Shown here: piece by piece, positions 47,096 through 59,751 of the stretch
Layout of the letters: each line of letters opens with the position of its first letter
Numbering within the stretch: the stretch's first letter is position 1
Assembly (NCBI GenBank): GCA_003586115.2
Contig: QVOM02000126.1
Coordinates: forward strand, 11,017,404-11,081,403
Reading direction: 5' to 3'
Length of the DNA stretch: 64,000 nt
DNA from: Salvator merianae
Lineage: Eukaryota > Chordata > Lepidosauria > Squamata > Teiidae
Program-made: the position numbers and the translations under genes
The notes under the pieces: model-generated
Database searches by the model: none
What the model was told of the DNA's origin: nothing
The model's input: the letters and a program-made list of their open reading frames with translations, nothing else

Positions 47096-47690
47096 TGTTG
47101 TGGAACTGGAAAAGAGCAACTAGAATGATCAAGGGGCTGGAACACCTTCCTTACGAAAACAGGCTGCAACATCTTGGTCTCTTCAGCCTTGAAAGACGGC
47201 ATTTAAGAGGGGACCTGATTGAAGTATATAAAATCATGCATGGTATAGAAAAGGTGGATAGAGGAAAATTATTTTCTCTATCACACAGCACTAGGACCAG
47301 GTGGCACTCCATGAAGCTGATGGGCAGGAGAGTTACGAGTGACGGGGAAGGATTGTTTCACCCAGAGGGTCATCGGTCTATGGAATTTACTATTAGAAGA
47401 GGTGGTGATAGCTATCAGCCTGGATAGCTTTAAGAAAGGGTTAGACAAATTCATGGAAGTCAGGTGTTTTATTAGCTATGGATGCCTGGATACCATCTCT
47501 GGGTTGCAAAGACTGGCAGGATGCTTCTAAAGGCCATTTGTAGGGAGTCAAGAGCAGGTGAAGGTTTTGCCTTCATCTTCTGCTCGAGATGCCCAGAAGC
47601 AATTGGTGGGCCACTGTGTGAGATCAGATGCTGTGCTAGATGGGCCATGGCCCAATCCAGCAAGGCTCCTCTTATGTTCTTATGAAGCTA
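47096..47690 (+). mobile_element. CR1-type LINE 3' end, TTATGTTCTTATG-tail subfamily
   Basis: The coding end starts RATRMIKGLEHLPYENRLQH and goes on to LRGDLIEVYKIMHGIEKVDR, with a frameshift near LMGRR. It is followed by the UTR blocks and CTTATGTTCTTATG at about 47684. Longest coding remnant of this subfamily in the window. Confidence 0.88.
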
Positions 47691-47879
47691 CAATTTCTCA
47701 GTCTTTCCTTGTCCTCCAAATGCATTTATCACATTTATTGTATGTATGGCCTTTATATCCTGCTTTTCCTCCAACAAGCCCAAGATGGTGAATGCTATTT
47801 TCTTCTCCCTCCGAAGCGTGCCTTCTCCCATATAGATCTGCCCGAGTATTAAGATCTGGCAGTTCTACCACCCTCAGAA

Positions 47880-48588
47880 GAGTGAGGAGCAGAGTCTCTT
47901 GATAAGGGTGAAAGAGGAAAGGGCAAAAGCTGGCTTGAAGCTCAACAACAACAAAAAAAAACAAAGATCATGGCATCTGGTCCCATCACTTCCTGGCAAA
48001 TAGAGGGGGAGGAAATGGAAGCAGTGTCGGACTTCATTTCCTTGGTCTCAAAAATCACTACAGATGGTGACTGCAGCCTGAAATTACAAGATGCTTGCTC
48101 TTTGGGTGGGACACTATGGCAAACCTGGACAGTATATTAAAAAGCAGAGACATCATGTCGCCCACAAAGATCTGCATAATCAAAGCTCTGGTTTTCACGG
48201 TAGTAATGTACAGCTGTGAGAGTTGGACCATAAGGAAGGCTGAGCGTTGAAGAATTGACGCTTTCGAATTGTGGTACTGGAGAAGACTTTTAAGAGTCCC
48301 TTTGCCTGCCAGGAGATCAAATCAGTCAATACTAAAGGAATTCAACCCTGACTGTTCACCGGAAGGACAAATCCTGAAGCTGAAGCTCAAATGCTTTGGC
48401 CGCCTTTTGAGAAGACAGGAGCCATTGGAAAAGACACAGATGCTGTGAAAGATGGAAGGCAAAAGAAGAAGCAGACGACAGAGGATGAGGTGGATAGATA
48501 GTGTCAAGGAAGCAATGAACATGAGCCTGGTCAGACTTCAGGAGACAGTAGAGGCCAAAAGGGCCTGGCGTGCTAGGGTCTATGAGGT
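47880..48588 (+). mobile_element. BovB (RTE) LINE, C-terminal ORF2 portion
   Basis: Translation with interruptions gives LKLNNNKKKQRSWHLVPSL-like sequence, in the shifted frame KIMASGPITSWQIEGEEMEA then FISLVSKITTDGDCSLKLQD. The CESWTIRKAE region, LKLKLKCFGRLLRRQEP and RMRWIDSVKEAMNMS follow. This order is the BovB ORF2 C-terminus. Several frameshifts make it inactive. It ends where a TIR element begins. Confidence 0.9.
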
Positions 48589-49146
48589 CAGGATTCTGAA
48601 CTTGAAATAGACTTACTCAAAAATCCTTTCTGAAAAGATTCTTTATTAGGAACTATTCAATACGGAGCTGATATCTTGATGAATAATGTGTTGTCAGAAT
48701 GAAATGGTTACAGTCCCCAAACCAGTTATAACTCTCCAGGAAACGCCTCCCAATACCAGAACATTCCCTAGCTGTTATCATCTTCTTTCCCATGAGGGAG
48801 GGTCTTGTATCAATGCACCCTCTCCCAAATCATCTTCACAAATTTTCCCAGAGCTTCACCGTTGTAACCTAGTCATAATGATTCTCTTCAAAGCATCAGG
48901 CCTTAACTACATATAGAAGCATGAAAACCAAATACAAAGAAATAAAACTAAAGGATTCAATGGTACGTGCTTAGTACTGGATTACATATAAATGCAGGTT
49001 AATATGCATAATTACATCAATACACATCCCTCTTATATGGGATTGTGAAGCCACAACTATGATTATATGGACAGGAACTTCATATATGCTACAAGGATAT
49101 ATACTTGAATATACTTGAGTAAGTCTATTTCAAGTTCAGAATCCTG
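48589..49146. mobile_element. Element with perfect 32-bp terminal inverted repeats, 558 bp
   Basis: Left terminus CAGGATTCTGAACTTGAAAT continuing AGACTTACTCAA, and its exact complement at the right end (49115-49146). CAG...CTG ends recall hAT, but neither an 8-bp nor a shorter duplication is visible. It starts inside the BovB 3' end. No open frame of note. Confidence 0.75.
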
Positions 49147-49369
49147 GCAGCCTATGTGCGCAAGTCAGTAACAAAGGGCCTCTTGGAAACTACAGCTTTC
49201 AAAGGCCCAAGGGTTTGGGGGATTCAGGTAGATTTTGAAGGTAGAAATGCAGAAAATCATGATCCTTCTGCAGATCCTGGTGCCACCATTAAGATCTTCA
49301 GATCTTCAGATTTGTATTCAACGGAGGTCTTGCTGCAGATACCATGAATCACTGAATGTCATCTTATAA

Positions 49370-49660
49370 AATATCCACAGTCGGGCCTTCTCAGTATTGG
49401 CACCCACCCTCTGGAATAATCTCCTCTGATATCTTTAGGGCATCTACACTCCTGGCTTTTAGATGTCAGTTGAAAACCTGTCTTTTTACTCAGGTCTTTC
49501 CAGAGTAAATATTTGCTTGTTTGTTTCCTCATCCTTGATTTTAATCATGTTTTTTAATATAACTATTATGATTATAGCTGTTTTTACTCTTATTACACTG
49601 CTTCAAGATTATATTTTAATGAGAAGTGATAGATAAATAATTAGAATAAATAAATAAGTG
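49370..49660 (+). mobile_element. LINE 3' tail (family unassigned)
   Basis: CGGGCCTTCTCAGTATTGGC, CCCTCTGGAATAATCTCC, CTTTTAGATGTCAGTTG, then AAGTGATAGATAAATAATT. Resembles 60770-61065. Confidence 0.55.
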
Positions 49661-50369
49661 ACCCAGCCAATTAGTTTAAACTAACATTGTCATCCTATAT
49701 CCCTGTGATGTGAAGCCAAGAAAGGATGGATACATTTCTCCCAAAGTATGTTTTTTTTTTGTCGTATTTTGCTTAAAGCTGCTTGTGTCTTAGAAATCAG
49801 GTTCCTCAGGCACTCATAGCAATAATCTCTCCTAATAGGATTACTGTACTCAGTCTAATGGGTCAGGCTTGTAGTGACCCATTCCCAGTAAACAAGCAGG
49901 ATTTGCCTCATAGTTGTCAGGTGTTTTGGCTGGTCCTTCCCTGCTTCAAACCCCTGCAGGATGTTTAATGGCCTTTTCCAGTTAAAAAAAAATGTATTTA
50001 ATTGGCAAGGTAGGTTGTCGTCCTTGGGATATTGTGCAAGCGGCTAAGCAGAGCAAAAGAAGTCCGATGATTGGAGCCAAAATGAGCATCTCTTGCCCCC
50101 TCTCCACTATTGATTTGGCAGGGCAAAGGTTCCTTGCTGAAATAAAGAAAGGTCAGTCGTTCTGAGCTCTACAATGAAAACGTACCTCAAGAGCCTTGAG
50201 TCTTTAGGCTGGCAAGCAGTATAGAAAAGATTTGCTCCAGTAACCCCTTGACCCCAGCAGACAGGGCTTTTCTGGGTCAACATCAGACGCTGTATAAAAC
50301 CCTCCCCTTGGATGGTCCAGGTTTGTCTGACATGGGTCATTTAAGACACCTCAGCTGGCCCAGGAGTGG

Positions 50370-50860
50370 AGCCTCATAAGACGATAAGGAGTGACCTACT
50401 AGGCTGGACGTCCTGCACATCTAGTCCAGCAGTCTGCTCTCCCCGTGGCCAACCAGTTGCACAAGGAAGCCCACCAGTGGGACTTGAGCACACAGATTGC
50501 CCTGCTCACAGTCTCCCAGAAGCATACAAATATAAGGAATGCCCCACTGGATCGGACTCATGGCCCTTTTAGTCCATCAGTGTGTTCTCACAGTAACCAA
50601 CCAGCTGCATATGGAAGCCCACCAGCAGGCCATGAGCACACAGGTTGCCCTGCTTTGCAGTCTCCCAGCAGCTGCCCTTCAGAAGCACAAGATATAAGAA
50701 ATGCCCCCACTGGATCAGACCCGTGGCCCATCCGGTCCAGCAGTCAGTTCTCCCAGTGGCCAACCAGCTGCACATAGAAGCCCACCAGCAGGCCATGAGC
50801 ACATAGCTTGCCCTGCTCATAGTCTTCCAAGCAGCCGGCCTTCAGGGGCACAACCACAAA
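50370..50860 (-). mobile_element. CR1-type 3' UTR with three tandem units
   Basis: Three inverted units of about 160 bp start near 50380, 50531 and 50695. Each has ATAAGGAATGCCCCACTGG-like edges, GGAAGCCCACCAGCAGG-type and TTGCCCTGCTCACAGTCTCC-type blocks. It mirrors 25690-26245. Confidence 0.78.
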
Positions 50861-50867
50861 CAACCTC

Positions 50868-51156
50868 GGAGGCATGGTGGCGCAGAAGGCTAAGGCACTG
50901 ATCTTTCCATAGGAGGATCGGAGTTCAATGCCCCTGTCTGCCATGTAGAGGGGATGAGCGCCCTCTACTGGCCTCTAGCTCCAGCCAACCTAGCTGTTCG
51001 AAAGCAAGTAATTGCAAGTAGATAAATAGGGAGCATCACATTGTGTGATGCAGAAGATAGATAGATGTAAGCTTTCGGGCGAAAAATAACCTTGTAAGCC
51101 GCTTTGAGTCAGCTTCAGCCGAGAAAAGCGGGGTATAAAAACCAAGTTCTTCTATT
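50868..51156 (+). mobile_element. LINE-tailed tRNA SINE, full length
   Basis: The head has GGTGGCGCAGAAGGCTAAGG (A-box region) and GGATCGGAGTTCAATGCCC (B-box region). The body is GCGCCCTCTACTGGCC. The tail is CTTGTAAGCCGCTTTGAGTC then GCGGGGTATAAAAACC. About 289 bp. The tail resembles the 12700 LINE end. Confidence 0.88.
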
Positions 51157-51588
51157 ACCGGAGGCCCTTACACTGCCTTCAGAGCTAGAATCTGTTGACA
51201 GCCCTGATTTCCATGAATTCCCCCTCTATGTAGGCCTTAAAGACCTTCTATGTAGGGGGCTGTATTTTGCATTAGACTGAAAATAGCCGACTTCCCGGGC
51301 CAATTCCACTCTGGTCCCAAAGCAGCCCCTCTGGACACCTCACGGCTCTGGAAGCGCTTTGGAGCAAACCACTCTTGGGTTCCTCTGCAGATTGGATCAA
51401 AGAAGGATTTACTGCCTGATTCAGGCTTCTAAGAGGCCCATCTGATCAATATTTCTGGGTCCACCTCCTGAGTGGTATAAATGATTGTTCTATTAGATGG
51501 CAATTTGGATGGGCTTTAATATATTTGATATGTAACTGGCTCTCAGTGTCAAATGTTTCGTTAACAGAATGTGTTCTCTTTTTTCTAG

Positions 51589-51620
51589 GATCGTGGAAAT
51601 ATATAGTAGAAGATTACAGG
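51589..51620 (+). CDS. GCH1: GCH1 exon 4 (32-bp micro-like exon)
   Basis: This is a 32-bp exon with a strong acceptor (T-rich tract then CTAG) and a consensus donor AGG/gtaagt. Its first base completes Arg170. The whole codons encode IVEIYSRRLQ (171-180), and its last base starts Val181. The coding bases must include the G before gtaagt to keep the frame into exon 5. That choice also gives the 32-bp length expected for vertebrate GCH1. The encoded segment is the Ser-Arg-Arg helix conserved in all GTP cyclohydrolase I enzymes. Skipping it would shift the frame, since 32 is not a multiple of three. No variant splice site competes nearby. Confidence 0.95.
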
Positions 51621-53434
<1,814 letters not shown>

Positions 53435-54224
53435 TAAGTTCCTGCAAGCTTTGCTGCAGTTCCCAAAAATAGGTGAGGGGACAGAATTCCCTATCTTGGG
53501 GGTCAGCCAATGGCTGGTAACTCTGCTGCTTAGCTGCGAAAGATGGGAACTGTTCAGTAGGAATTTCTACTGAGATTGGATTAGAGATGGGATGAGAACA
53601 CAAAGGGGCACATGTTACCACCTGTAAGGTGCTTTGGGGCTGCTTTTTTTTGCTACGTTTGAATGCAGCCCTAGAGATGGCTTGGAAATGGTTCGCAGGT
53701 GGGATTGTTCATATGCCAGTTCTAGAAAAGGGGGATTAGAGATGGGATGAGAACATGAGGTCCAATACTCTACCCTCTCTAAAGTGCTTCTGAGTTGCCT
53801 GTTTTGCTATGTGTGAGCAAAGCCATATTGGCATGCTAGGCAGCAGCTTGAGATTGTCAGATTTCAGGGCTACCCTCTGCTGCTCTGTAGGAACAACAGT
53901 TTCTGCCTGCACTTTTGCAGGAAGGGCACTGAAAAAAGTGGTATCCCGGGGCCTGCCATCCCAGCACATGGAGGTAGAAATGAAGCTTCCATGTTCATTC
54001 ACTTTGTGCAGCTGGCTAATGTTCAGGTCACTCTCAATCACATTCTGTTGGGCTTTTCTCCCAGATCAGCGGCCTTCTCTTTTGACTCTGGTGGCTGATG
54101 TAGCTGATTGGGGAGGAAGCCACAAAGGCAGCTCTTGAAGCAGCACTTGGTGGCAAGTCAGAACAGGGCCTTATCCTGCTACACGAGGCACGTGGAAGGG
54201 AGGGGATGCAGACTCTGATCTGCT

Positions 54225-54360
54225 CAGTGAATATTTATTTAATCATTGTATTCTGAGAGCATTACTAGGAGCAAATAAGTCAGCAAGCATCATCGTGTCT
54301 CTTTATAAATCTATGGTGAAGCCACATTTGGAATACCGTGTGCAATTCTGGCCACCGTAG
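54225..54360 (+). mobile_element. CR1 internal fragment
   Basis: TAAATCTATGGTGAAGCCAC, ATTTGGAATACCGTGTGC, AATTCTGGCCACCG. This is the standard CR1 ORF2 segment. Confidence 0.75.
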
Positions 54361-54433
54361 TCTGCAGTAGCATGCAGATGGCAGGTCCATATTCCAGGAT
54401 ATAATCTGTAATAGGGCTCAGCGCAGAAAGGGA
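54361..54433. mobile_element. Right half of a 180-bp TIR element
   Basis: GTCTGCAGTAGCATGCAGAT to CAGCGCAGAAAGG. It abuts the CR1 fragment with no left half. Confidence 0.65.
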
Positions 54434-54662
54434 GCTTCTTTCCGATACCCAGATCCTCAATCCTTCCAAGCGCTGGTTCAGCACATCAGCACATCATCAC
54501 TGGAGCAGCTGAGGGTCACGCGAGCATACTACAATATCGTCAGCGTACAGATGATACTTCACCCTATATGCATGTGAAGTTAAGCCTTTGCCCTGCCTCT
54601 TTTTTTACAACATTCATTTTCCTAGTGGTAGGAACTCTTTTCTCTCTTCCTTTCCTCTCCAG

Positions 54663-54789
54663 GCACATGTGCATGGTGATGCGGGGGGTTCAAAAAATGA
54701 ACAGTAAGACTGTAACCAGCACGATGCTTGGAGTATTCCGGGAAGATCCAAAGACACGGGAGGAATTTTTGACGCTCATCCGCAGCTGA
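54663..54789 (+). CDS. GCH1: GCH1 exon 6, C-terminal coding part and stop
   Basis: This last exon follows a C/T-rich tract ending CTCCAG. Its first base completes Thr209, then 41 codons run to a TGA stop at 54787-54789. It starts [20 protein letters not shown] and ends with EEFLTLIRS, human-numbered residues 210-250. Cys212, the third zinc ligand, is the third residue. The C-terminal length equals that of the human enzyme, so the catalytic half is complete. The frame upstream of 54663 also happens to be open for about 95 bp of intron. The splice site and the join to exon 5 show that this stretch is not coding. Confidence 0.97.
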
Positions 54790-55239
54790 AACTGTCCCAT
54801 GCCTTTCCTGGACTCCATTCTGGGCCGTCCTTCCCTGGGTTTACAATGTTTTCGTTGGCTGCTTGTCCTTGTCACTCAGTAACTGTTGCTTAGAATTCTC
54901 TGTTTTGTTTTGATCGACCCTGTAAAAGGTTATCTGTGGTAAGAACAACATATGTACATCGTTTACTTGTGCGATCCTCTATGGGGGAGATTCCTCGTCA
55001 TCGTTGAAGTGTTTTCTCAGTTTGTGTTATGGTCACAATCAGATTTCCACCCAATTGGGATGCATATGTGGGGGCTGATAAGATTTTATAAATGTTATGC
55101 TTCGTAGGATGGTTGAAAAAATGTTCTTGCTGAAGGAGAGAGATATATACCCCTTCCTACGAATGTCCCTTTCCTTTTCTTGATCCTTTTTTCTCAGTTT
55201 TAGTACAATCATCTCTATATACCATGAACAGGATCCGTA

Positions 55240-55765
55240 TGGCACCTTTACAGCACCATGGGTGTCCTTGAAGGGTGCAGGATCTGCATAGACCTGCACC
55301 CATCGAGCCAGCAACTCAATGTAAGCACTGTTAGCAGCACTTTAATGGCACAGCGAGAAAGCAATCTGTCAGTACTTTGTCCTGCTTTTTCACCTCTGCA
55401 ATTGCCATGATGTGCAGAGTTGCTTTCTTTGTTGCAAATATACCAACTCTGTTTACTTGACCAACTTTGGGGGCCATTTCTTCTGCTTGAGAAAACAGTT
55501 CCCACCAGAGACATTGAAGCTGGGGAGTGGATGTTCCCCAGCAACGATGTTTGCTCGGGTAGGAAGGTGGCATGCATGCAAACAGCATGCTTGCTGCTTT
55601 TTCCATGTGCTCTGGGTGCTTCTTCAGTTGGGAACAGCCATCATACAGATCTTGCCTTAGTTTCACTTTGACATGTGTGGTTAAGTATGACATCCTTTGG
55701 ATAATACAGTTTTTTGCAGCATAATTTTGTATGATTGGTAAAATGTGACTGAACTGCCTCTCCAC
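55240..55765 (-). pseudogene. Possible decayed hAT transposase C-terminal fragment
   Basis: Two overlapping minus-strand frames (55765-55331 and 55577-55248) together resemble the hAT C-terminal dimerisation motif PASxxxxxxxFSxAGxxxxxxRNRL. One frame gives SPASMSLVGTVFS, the other ELFSQAEEMAPKVGQVNRVG. A frameshift between them would explain the split. The N-terminal DDE parts and zinc finger are not visible. Similarity is by eye and partial. It lies in the provisional GCH1 3' UTR. A chance open frame is the alternative. Confidence 0.35.
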
Positions 55766-55921
55766 TGGTTCGCTGACACACTGGTAGACTGCGGGCAGCT
55801 TCTAGACTAGGGGGCTTCTAACCATCCTTGGGAAGAAACTGCAAACCAGCTCATCAAGGCAGCTTTAAGTATCCTACATGCATTCCCTTCCTGAGAGTAC
55901 ATATGGAAAGCTTGGGAGGAG

Positions 55922-55927
55922 AATAAA
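55922..55927 (+). promoter_or_regulatory. Candidate polyadenylation signal AATAAA
   Basis: This is the first AATAAA on the + strand after the GCH1 stop. The sequence 20-60 bases further is pyrimidine-rich but not clearly GT-rich, so support is modest. Confidence 0.4.
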
Positions 55928-56487
55928 GAGAAGAGAAAGAAATTACATTCCACATTCCACTCTCCACTCTCCTCTCTCCTCTCATTCTTTTGGCTGGAAG
56001 TGGCCCAAAGAGCAGAACAATGGAGACAGTGCTATTCATGCTGCATTCTTGCCCCCAACAGAATAGGTTGGGAGTGAAGCCCCCTGATTGCACTGCCTCA
56101 CTCTGATCTGATCCATCCACTGTGATTGGACATGCTTAATGAGATGCCCTCTGCACAAATTTGAAACTGTAAGGATAGACATAAAATCCCTAAAATCAAC
56201 ATAACCTGTCCCAAACCTGGGAATGGGCATTTCTTACTCACACTCAGTTTAATAACACTGAAAGTGACTCTTTCCTTTAGTTGGGGAGTTGCATAAGCAC
56301 AGAGGCTGGAATTGTAGCCAATCACTGCTTGTGAAATGGCTGCTACAGATGAGCAATCAATCAGGGATACGGAAAGCTAGGCAGACAAGTGGCCAATCAA
56401 TGGTGAGCATTCTTTGTCAGGAAGGCATTGGTAGTCTTGGAGGCAAAGAACAAAGCATGGAAAAATAAGGTGGACTTGTTTAACTGT

Positions 56488-56572
56488 TTGAATGCCTTTT
56501 TTTGTGCATTTATGGAAGGAATGTTTTTTCTTAAAGGGGTAACTGAAAAAAGCCCTGTCTGGTCACAACCCC
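56488..56572. mobile_element. Fragment of the 42165-type element
   Basis: TTTTTTTGTGCATTTATGG, TTCTTAAAGGGGTAACTG and CTGTCTGGTCACAACCCC match the right part of 42165-42575. Confidence 0.55.
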
Positions 56573-57659
56573 AGTCAGATGGAGCTTTGCATGAGCTCCT
56601 CCATTTGAGGAGGCGCATTCATCCTATTTCTCTGCAGAGGTGATTTTCACCTCTGGAGAAATGCCATTGGGAGAGAGGCATGTGGGTATCCCTATTCAAA
56701 GGCACCCCCCCAAACAACCTCAGGTCTCCCTTCTGCACTACCATTGACTTAAAATTGGTCAGCTGGGTTTCCGCATTACCATTGACTTGCATTGGTAGAC
56801 TAGGCCTCCATTCAACAAGCACCGCTGATACTCTAGTAGGCCGGGCCTCCCCTCTTCAGTGCTGCTGACTTTTTGATAGTCAGGGCCTCACCCCTGGTAG
56901 ACTGGGTTCATCTCTGCAGTGCCGCTGACTTATATTGGTAGGCTGGGTCTCCTTGGCTCCGTCTCAGTTTTCCATAGGTGGCAGCGGCTTGGTTAACATC
57001 ATTCTGGAGTGCATGATGGAAACCAAACGATAACATTAGACAAGGAATGATAGTGTTGGTGCATGAAGGAAGCACTGCTGGTTCAGGGATGGCTAAATAT
57101 TCCTTCCCATGTCTTCTTCTTCTGGCCTAAGGAGAGCAAGAGAGAGGGTTCACCCTGGAGGGAAGAAGATTGCAGAGACCTTTGATCCCCTGCTGCATAG
57201 CTCTCCAGGGGCCCTGGAGCAGGACCACTCTGCATGGCCAGTTTATAGAAAGGCTTCTGACTTGCCCGGTTCGCCAAGAAAAAATTCATTACAGACACCG
57301 TAATTCCAAGGGATGGATTCTCAGAATGGAGTCTTGCAGCTGAATTTCCTTTGGGCATGGAAGCCCTGGCAACCCTGGGAGTCTTGGTCCTGTTTGCTTC
57401 AGCGCTGGCAGCAAACACAAGTGGGCCATCAGTATGACGATGCTAAGGAGCCTCTGGTGACTACAGGTGTGGGTCACTTCCTTGGCCATCCTGCTTCTCC
57501 TACTATCTTAATGGCAGACTGCATCCAGCCCCAGTCCTTCCCCTCCTGTCCTTGGGGCATGTCCCCTGGTGGTTTCTGCCAGCTTGGCTTTCAATCCAGA
57601 GTGCAGCCACACTTGTGGAGCAGCACAGGATGGGAGTTCAGAATGTTCTTCTGGAGACA

Positions 57660-57955
57660 GAAACAGAGCCAGCATAGAATGGTATAATTATATCATTCTA
57701 CACTGGAACAGACCCAGTGGTGCGGTGACCTTCTGCGCTGCGAGGGCTGGAATAGTCCTGAACCTGGTTTTCAGCGCTCACAATGTGGATGCCGGCGCAC
57801 CACCATAATAGCAGCTGCAGAAGCATCTGACCGCTGCCATGGCAACCAGGGGCATGACACACACCACCGCCTGCAGCGTTTGCACCCAGAAGCAGGTGCG
57901 AATGCTGCTGGCCGAGAGCAGTCTAGCTGCTCCCGGTCAAGCCGTGGACAGCGAT
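57660..57955. mobile_element. GGGCC-type element interior, rearranged
   Basis: It runs GGTATAATTATATCATTC, CCGCTGCCATGGCAACCAGG, CAGGTGCGAATGCTGCTG and CTGCTCCCGGTCAAGCCG, reversed relative to 34068-34518. Both termini are missing. Confidence 0.6.
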
Positions 57956-58194
57956 TTCTTGATCGTAATTCACCCCTTTCTTTCCCTTTCCTTGCTTCAT
58001 TACAATTTGAAAATTGCTGTGGGGTTCTGTCTCTGCCTCTCTCACTCTCTCTCTAACAGTAGGTCCTTGGTTTTTACCCATCAGATGAATATTCCCAGTT
58101 TCGGGGAATTATCAGGTCTCTTGATTCACCACTGGTAAAATATCAGGTGGTCACCAGCCTAATGAATGGTCCCAGACACAGCTTACCTTAGGCG

Positions 58195-58503
58195 ATCGTT
58201 TACTACCAGAAGAGGCAGTGACAGCAACCAGCCTGGATAGCTTTAAGAACAGGTTGGACAGATTCATGGAGGTCAGATGTGTCAGTGTCTACTAGAATAG
58301 ATGCCCAGGTACTGCCTCCAGGTTGGAAAGGCAGGCAGGATGCCCCTAAAGGCTGTTTGGAAGATGTGAGCAGGTGAAGGTTTTGCCTTTGTCTTCTGCT
58401 TGAGGATGCCCAGGAGCAATTGGTGAGCCACTGTGTGAAACAGGCTGCTGGACTAGATGGGCTGTGGCCTGATCCAGCAGGCTCCTCTTATGTTCTTATG
58501 ATA
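58195..58503 (+). mobile_element. CR1-type LINE 3' end
   Basis: AACCAGCCTGGATAGCTTTA, TTCATGGAGGTCAGATG, CCTCCAGGTTGGAAAGGC, CTTATGTTCTTATGATAAG. It provides an uninterrupted site for the nested insertion at 34958. Confidence 0.85.
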
Positions 58504-58934
58504 AGAAATATCTGTAGCCAAGGCCATGTGGGTTATCTTTTGCTAGGACTGGCTTAGATGCTTCTCTTCCTGTGCATGTTGTATGTATGTAAGGAGTCCC
58601 TTCTTAGAACAGGTGTTCCATCAGTGGACTCCATCTCCCAACAATCCCAAAACAAACTCCCTGATGGAAATGAGGGTCAGTGTCATTCTGCAGCTTCTCA
58701 AGGGCCACAAATTCTTCATACCTGCTTTAAATGCTCCCTAGCATGTGCACAGATCCAGTGTACATGATGGCTAGATGTCAGCAACACCTCAGCCACCCAT
58801 GCCAAGCTTTCCTGGGTTCTGGGCTGGTTTTTATCTCCACTGCCTTGTTTACTGGGCTTTGGGACCAATTTCAACTTCAGTGTGTTAAGTCGTGTGCGAG
58901 AAATGCATGCTACATTCATACTTGCTTGCTTGTT

Positions 58935-59530
58935 TGATGCCATCTAGCCATAGCTGAATCTTGATGACCATATGGATGGACTTCTTCCAGACTGACTGGT
59001 CCTCTACAGTTTTTCTTAGGTCTGTGGCTTCTCCTTCTTCTTTTCCTCCTCCTTCCCTCACCCTACTTTCCCAAGCATGACCATGCTTTCCAGGGAGGTT
59101 GGTCTCCTTATTATGTGCCCAAAGCATGACAGTTTAAGCCTCGTCATTTGTGCTTCTAAGGAATATTAGGATTTATTTGGTCCAGGATCCACTGATAGGT
59201 CTTTATAGCTATCCGTGGTCCCTGAAGAGCCTTCTCCAGCACCAACATTCAAAAGAATCTACAGGCTTCCGCTTTTGCTTGTCATTCCAACTTTCACATC
59301 CATACAACGCAACACTAAAAAGCATGATGTTAACCGCACTGATCTTTGTGTTCAGTGAGACCTCCTGACACTTAAAAATCCTCTCTTAATATTAATCACG
59401 GATCCCAGGAGACAAAAGTCATCCATTTTTGGGGGAGTCTCACCCTCTCATTGGAAGTTGGCGACTGGAAATTGGTGGTAAGTCCTGCTGACAGGATCTT
59501 CATCTTCTTAAGATTTAGGTCTACATCCAT
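58935..59530 (-). mobile_element. Diverged BovB/RTE LINE fragment
   Basis: On the minus strand the region 59340-59180 reads with interruptions as VNIMLFSVALYGCESWNDKQ then SFECWCWRRLF, the BovB CESW and WCWRR blocks. Flanks have GATGAAGATCCTGTCAGCAG and TCTCCTGGGATCCGTG. Older than the 47880 copy. Confidence 0.65.
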
Positions 59531-59751
59531 CTCCTCATCCCCACATTTATACTACTTCTGAAATAACTGACCAAAGCAGGATGTCAACTTCCACCGAAGT
59601 GAGGGGTAGAGAATACTGAAAGCCCACGTACAGCTGGCAGATCCCTTATCCTTTGTCAGCTTGAAAAGCTTTTTTTTTACTTTTTTGTTTACACAGTTCG
59701 AAGGTTTAAGACTGGCTGCATTAAAGTGAAGGAAAAAGAGAGGAGCTCTAG

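Larger units (their letters stand above)
41559..51588 (+). other. GCH1 intron 3
   Basis: This 10-kb intron has donor gtaaga and acceptor ttctag. It is densely filled with TIR elements (42165-44654), a CR1 3' end (47096-47690), a BovB 3' half (47880-48588), a 32-bp-TIR element (48589-49146), a triplicated CR1 3' UTR and a full SINE. Stretches with nothing identified are 41560-42160, 45050-45830, 46300-47090, 49665-50365 and 51160-51588. Confidence 0.9.
54790..55945 (+). other. GCH1: Probable GCH1 3' untranslated region
   Basis: The sequence after the stop is non-coding on the + strand. The first canonical AATAAA is at 55922-55927, about 1.1 kb after the stop, so the 3' UTR is provisionally drawn to there. 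The region from about 55240 to 55760 looks like a decayed transposase on the minus strand (separate entry). The true end could therefore lie before it, using a non-canonical signal, or well after it. Confidence 0.5.

Noticed and set aside
54568..54662. Open frame with an ATG joined in frame to GCH1 exon 6, resembling a short alternative start
   Set aside because: It is intron 5 sequence upstream of a good acceptor. The peptide has no GCH1 similarity until 54663.
57313..57687. 124-codon + frame downstream of GCH1
   Set aside because: No recognisable motif. It overlaps other open frames on both strands and runs into a TIR-element fragment.
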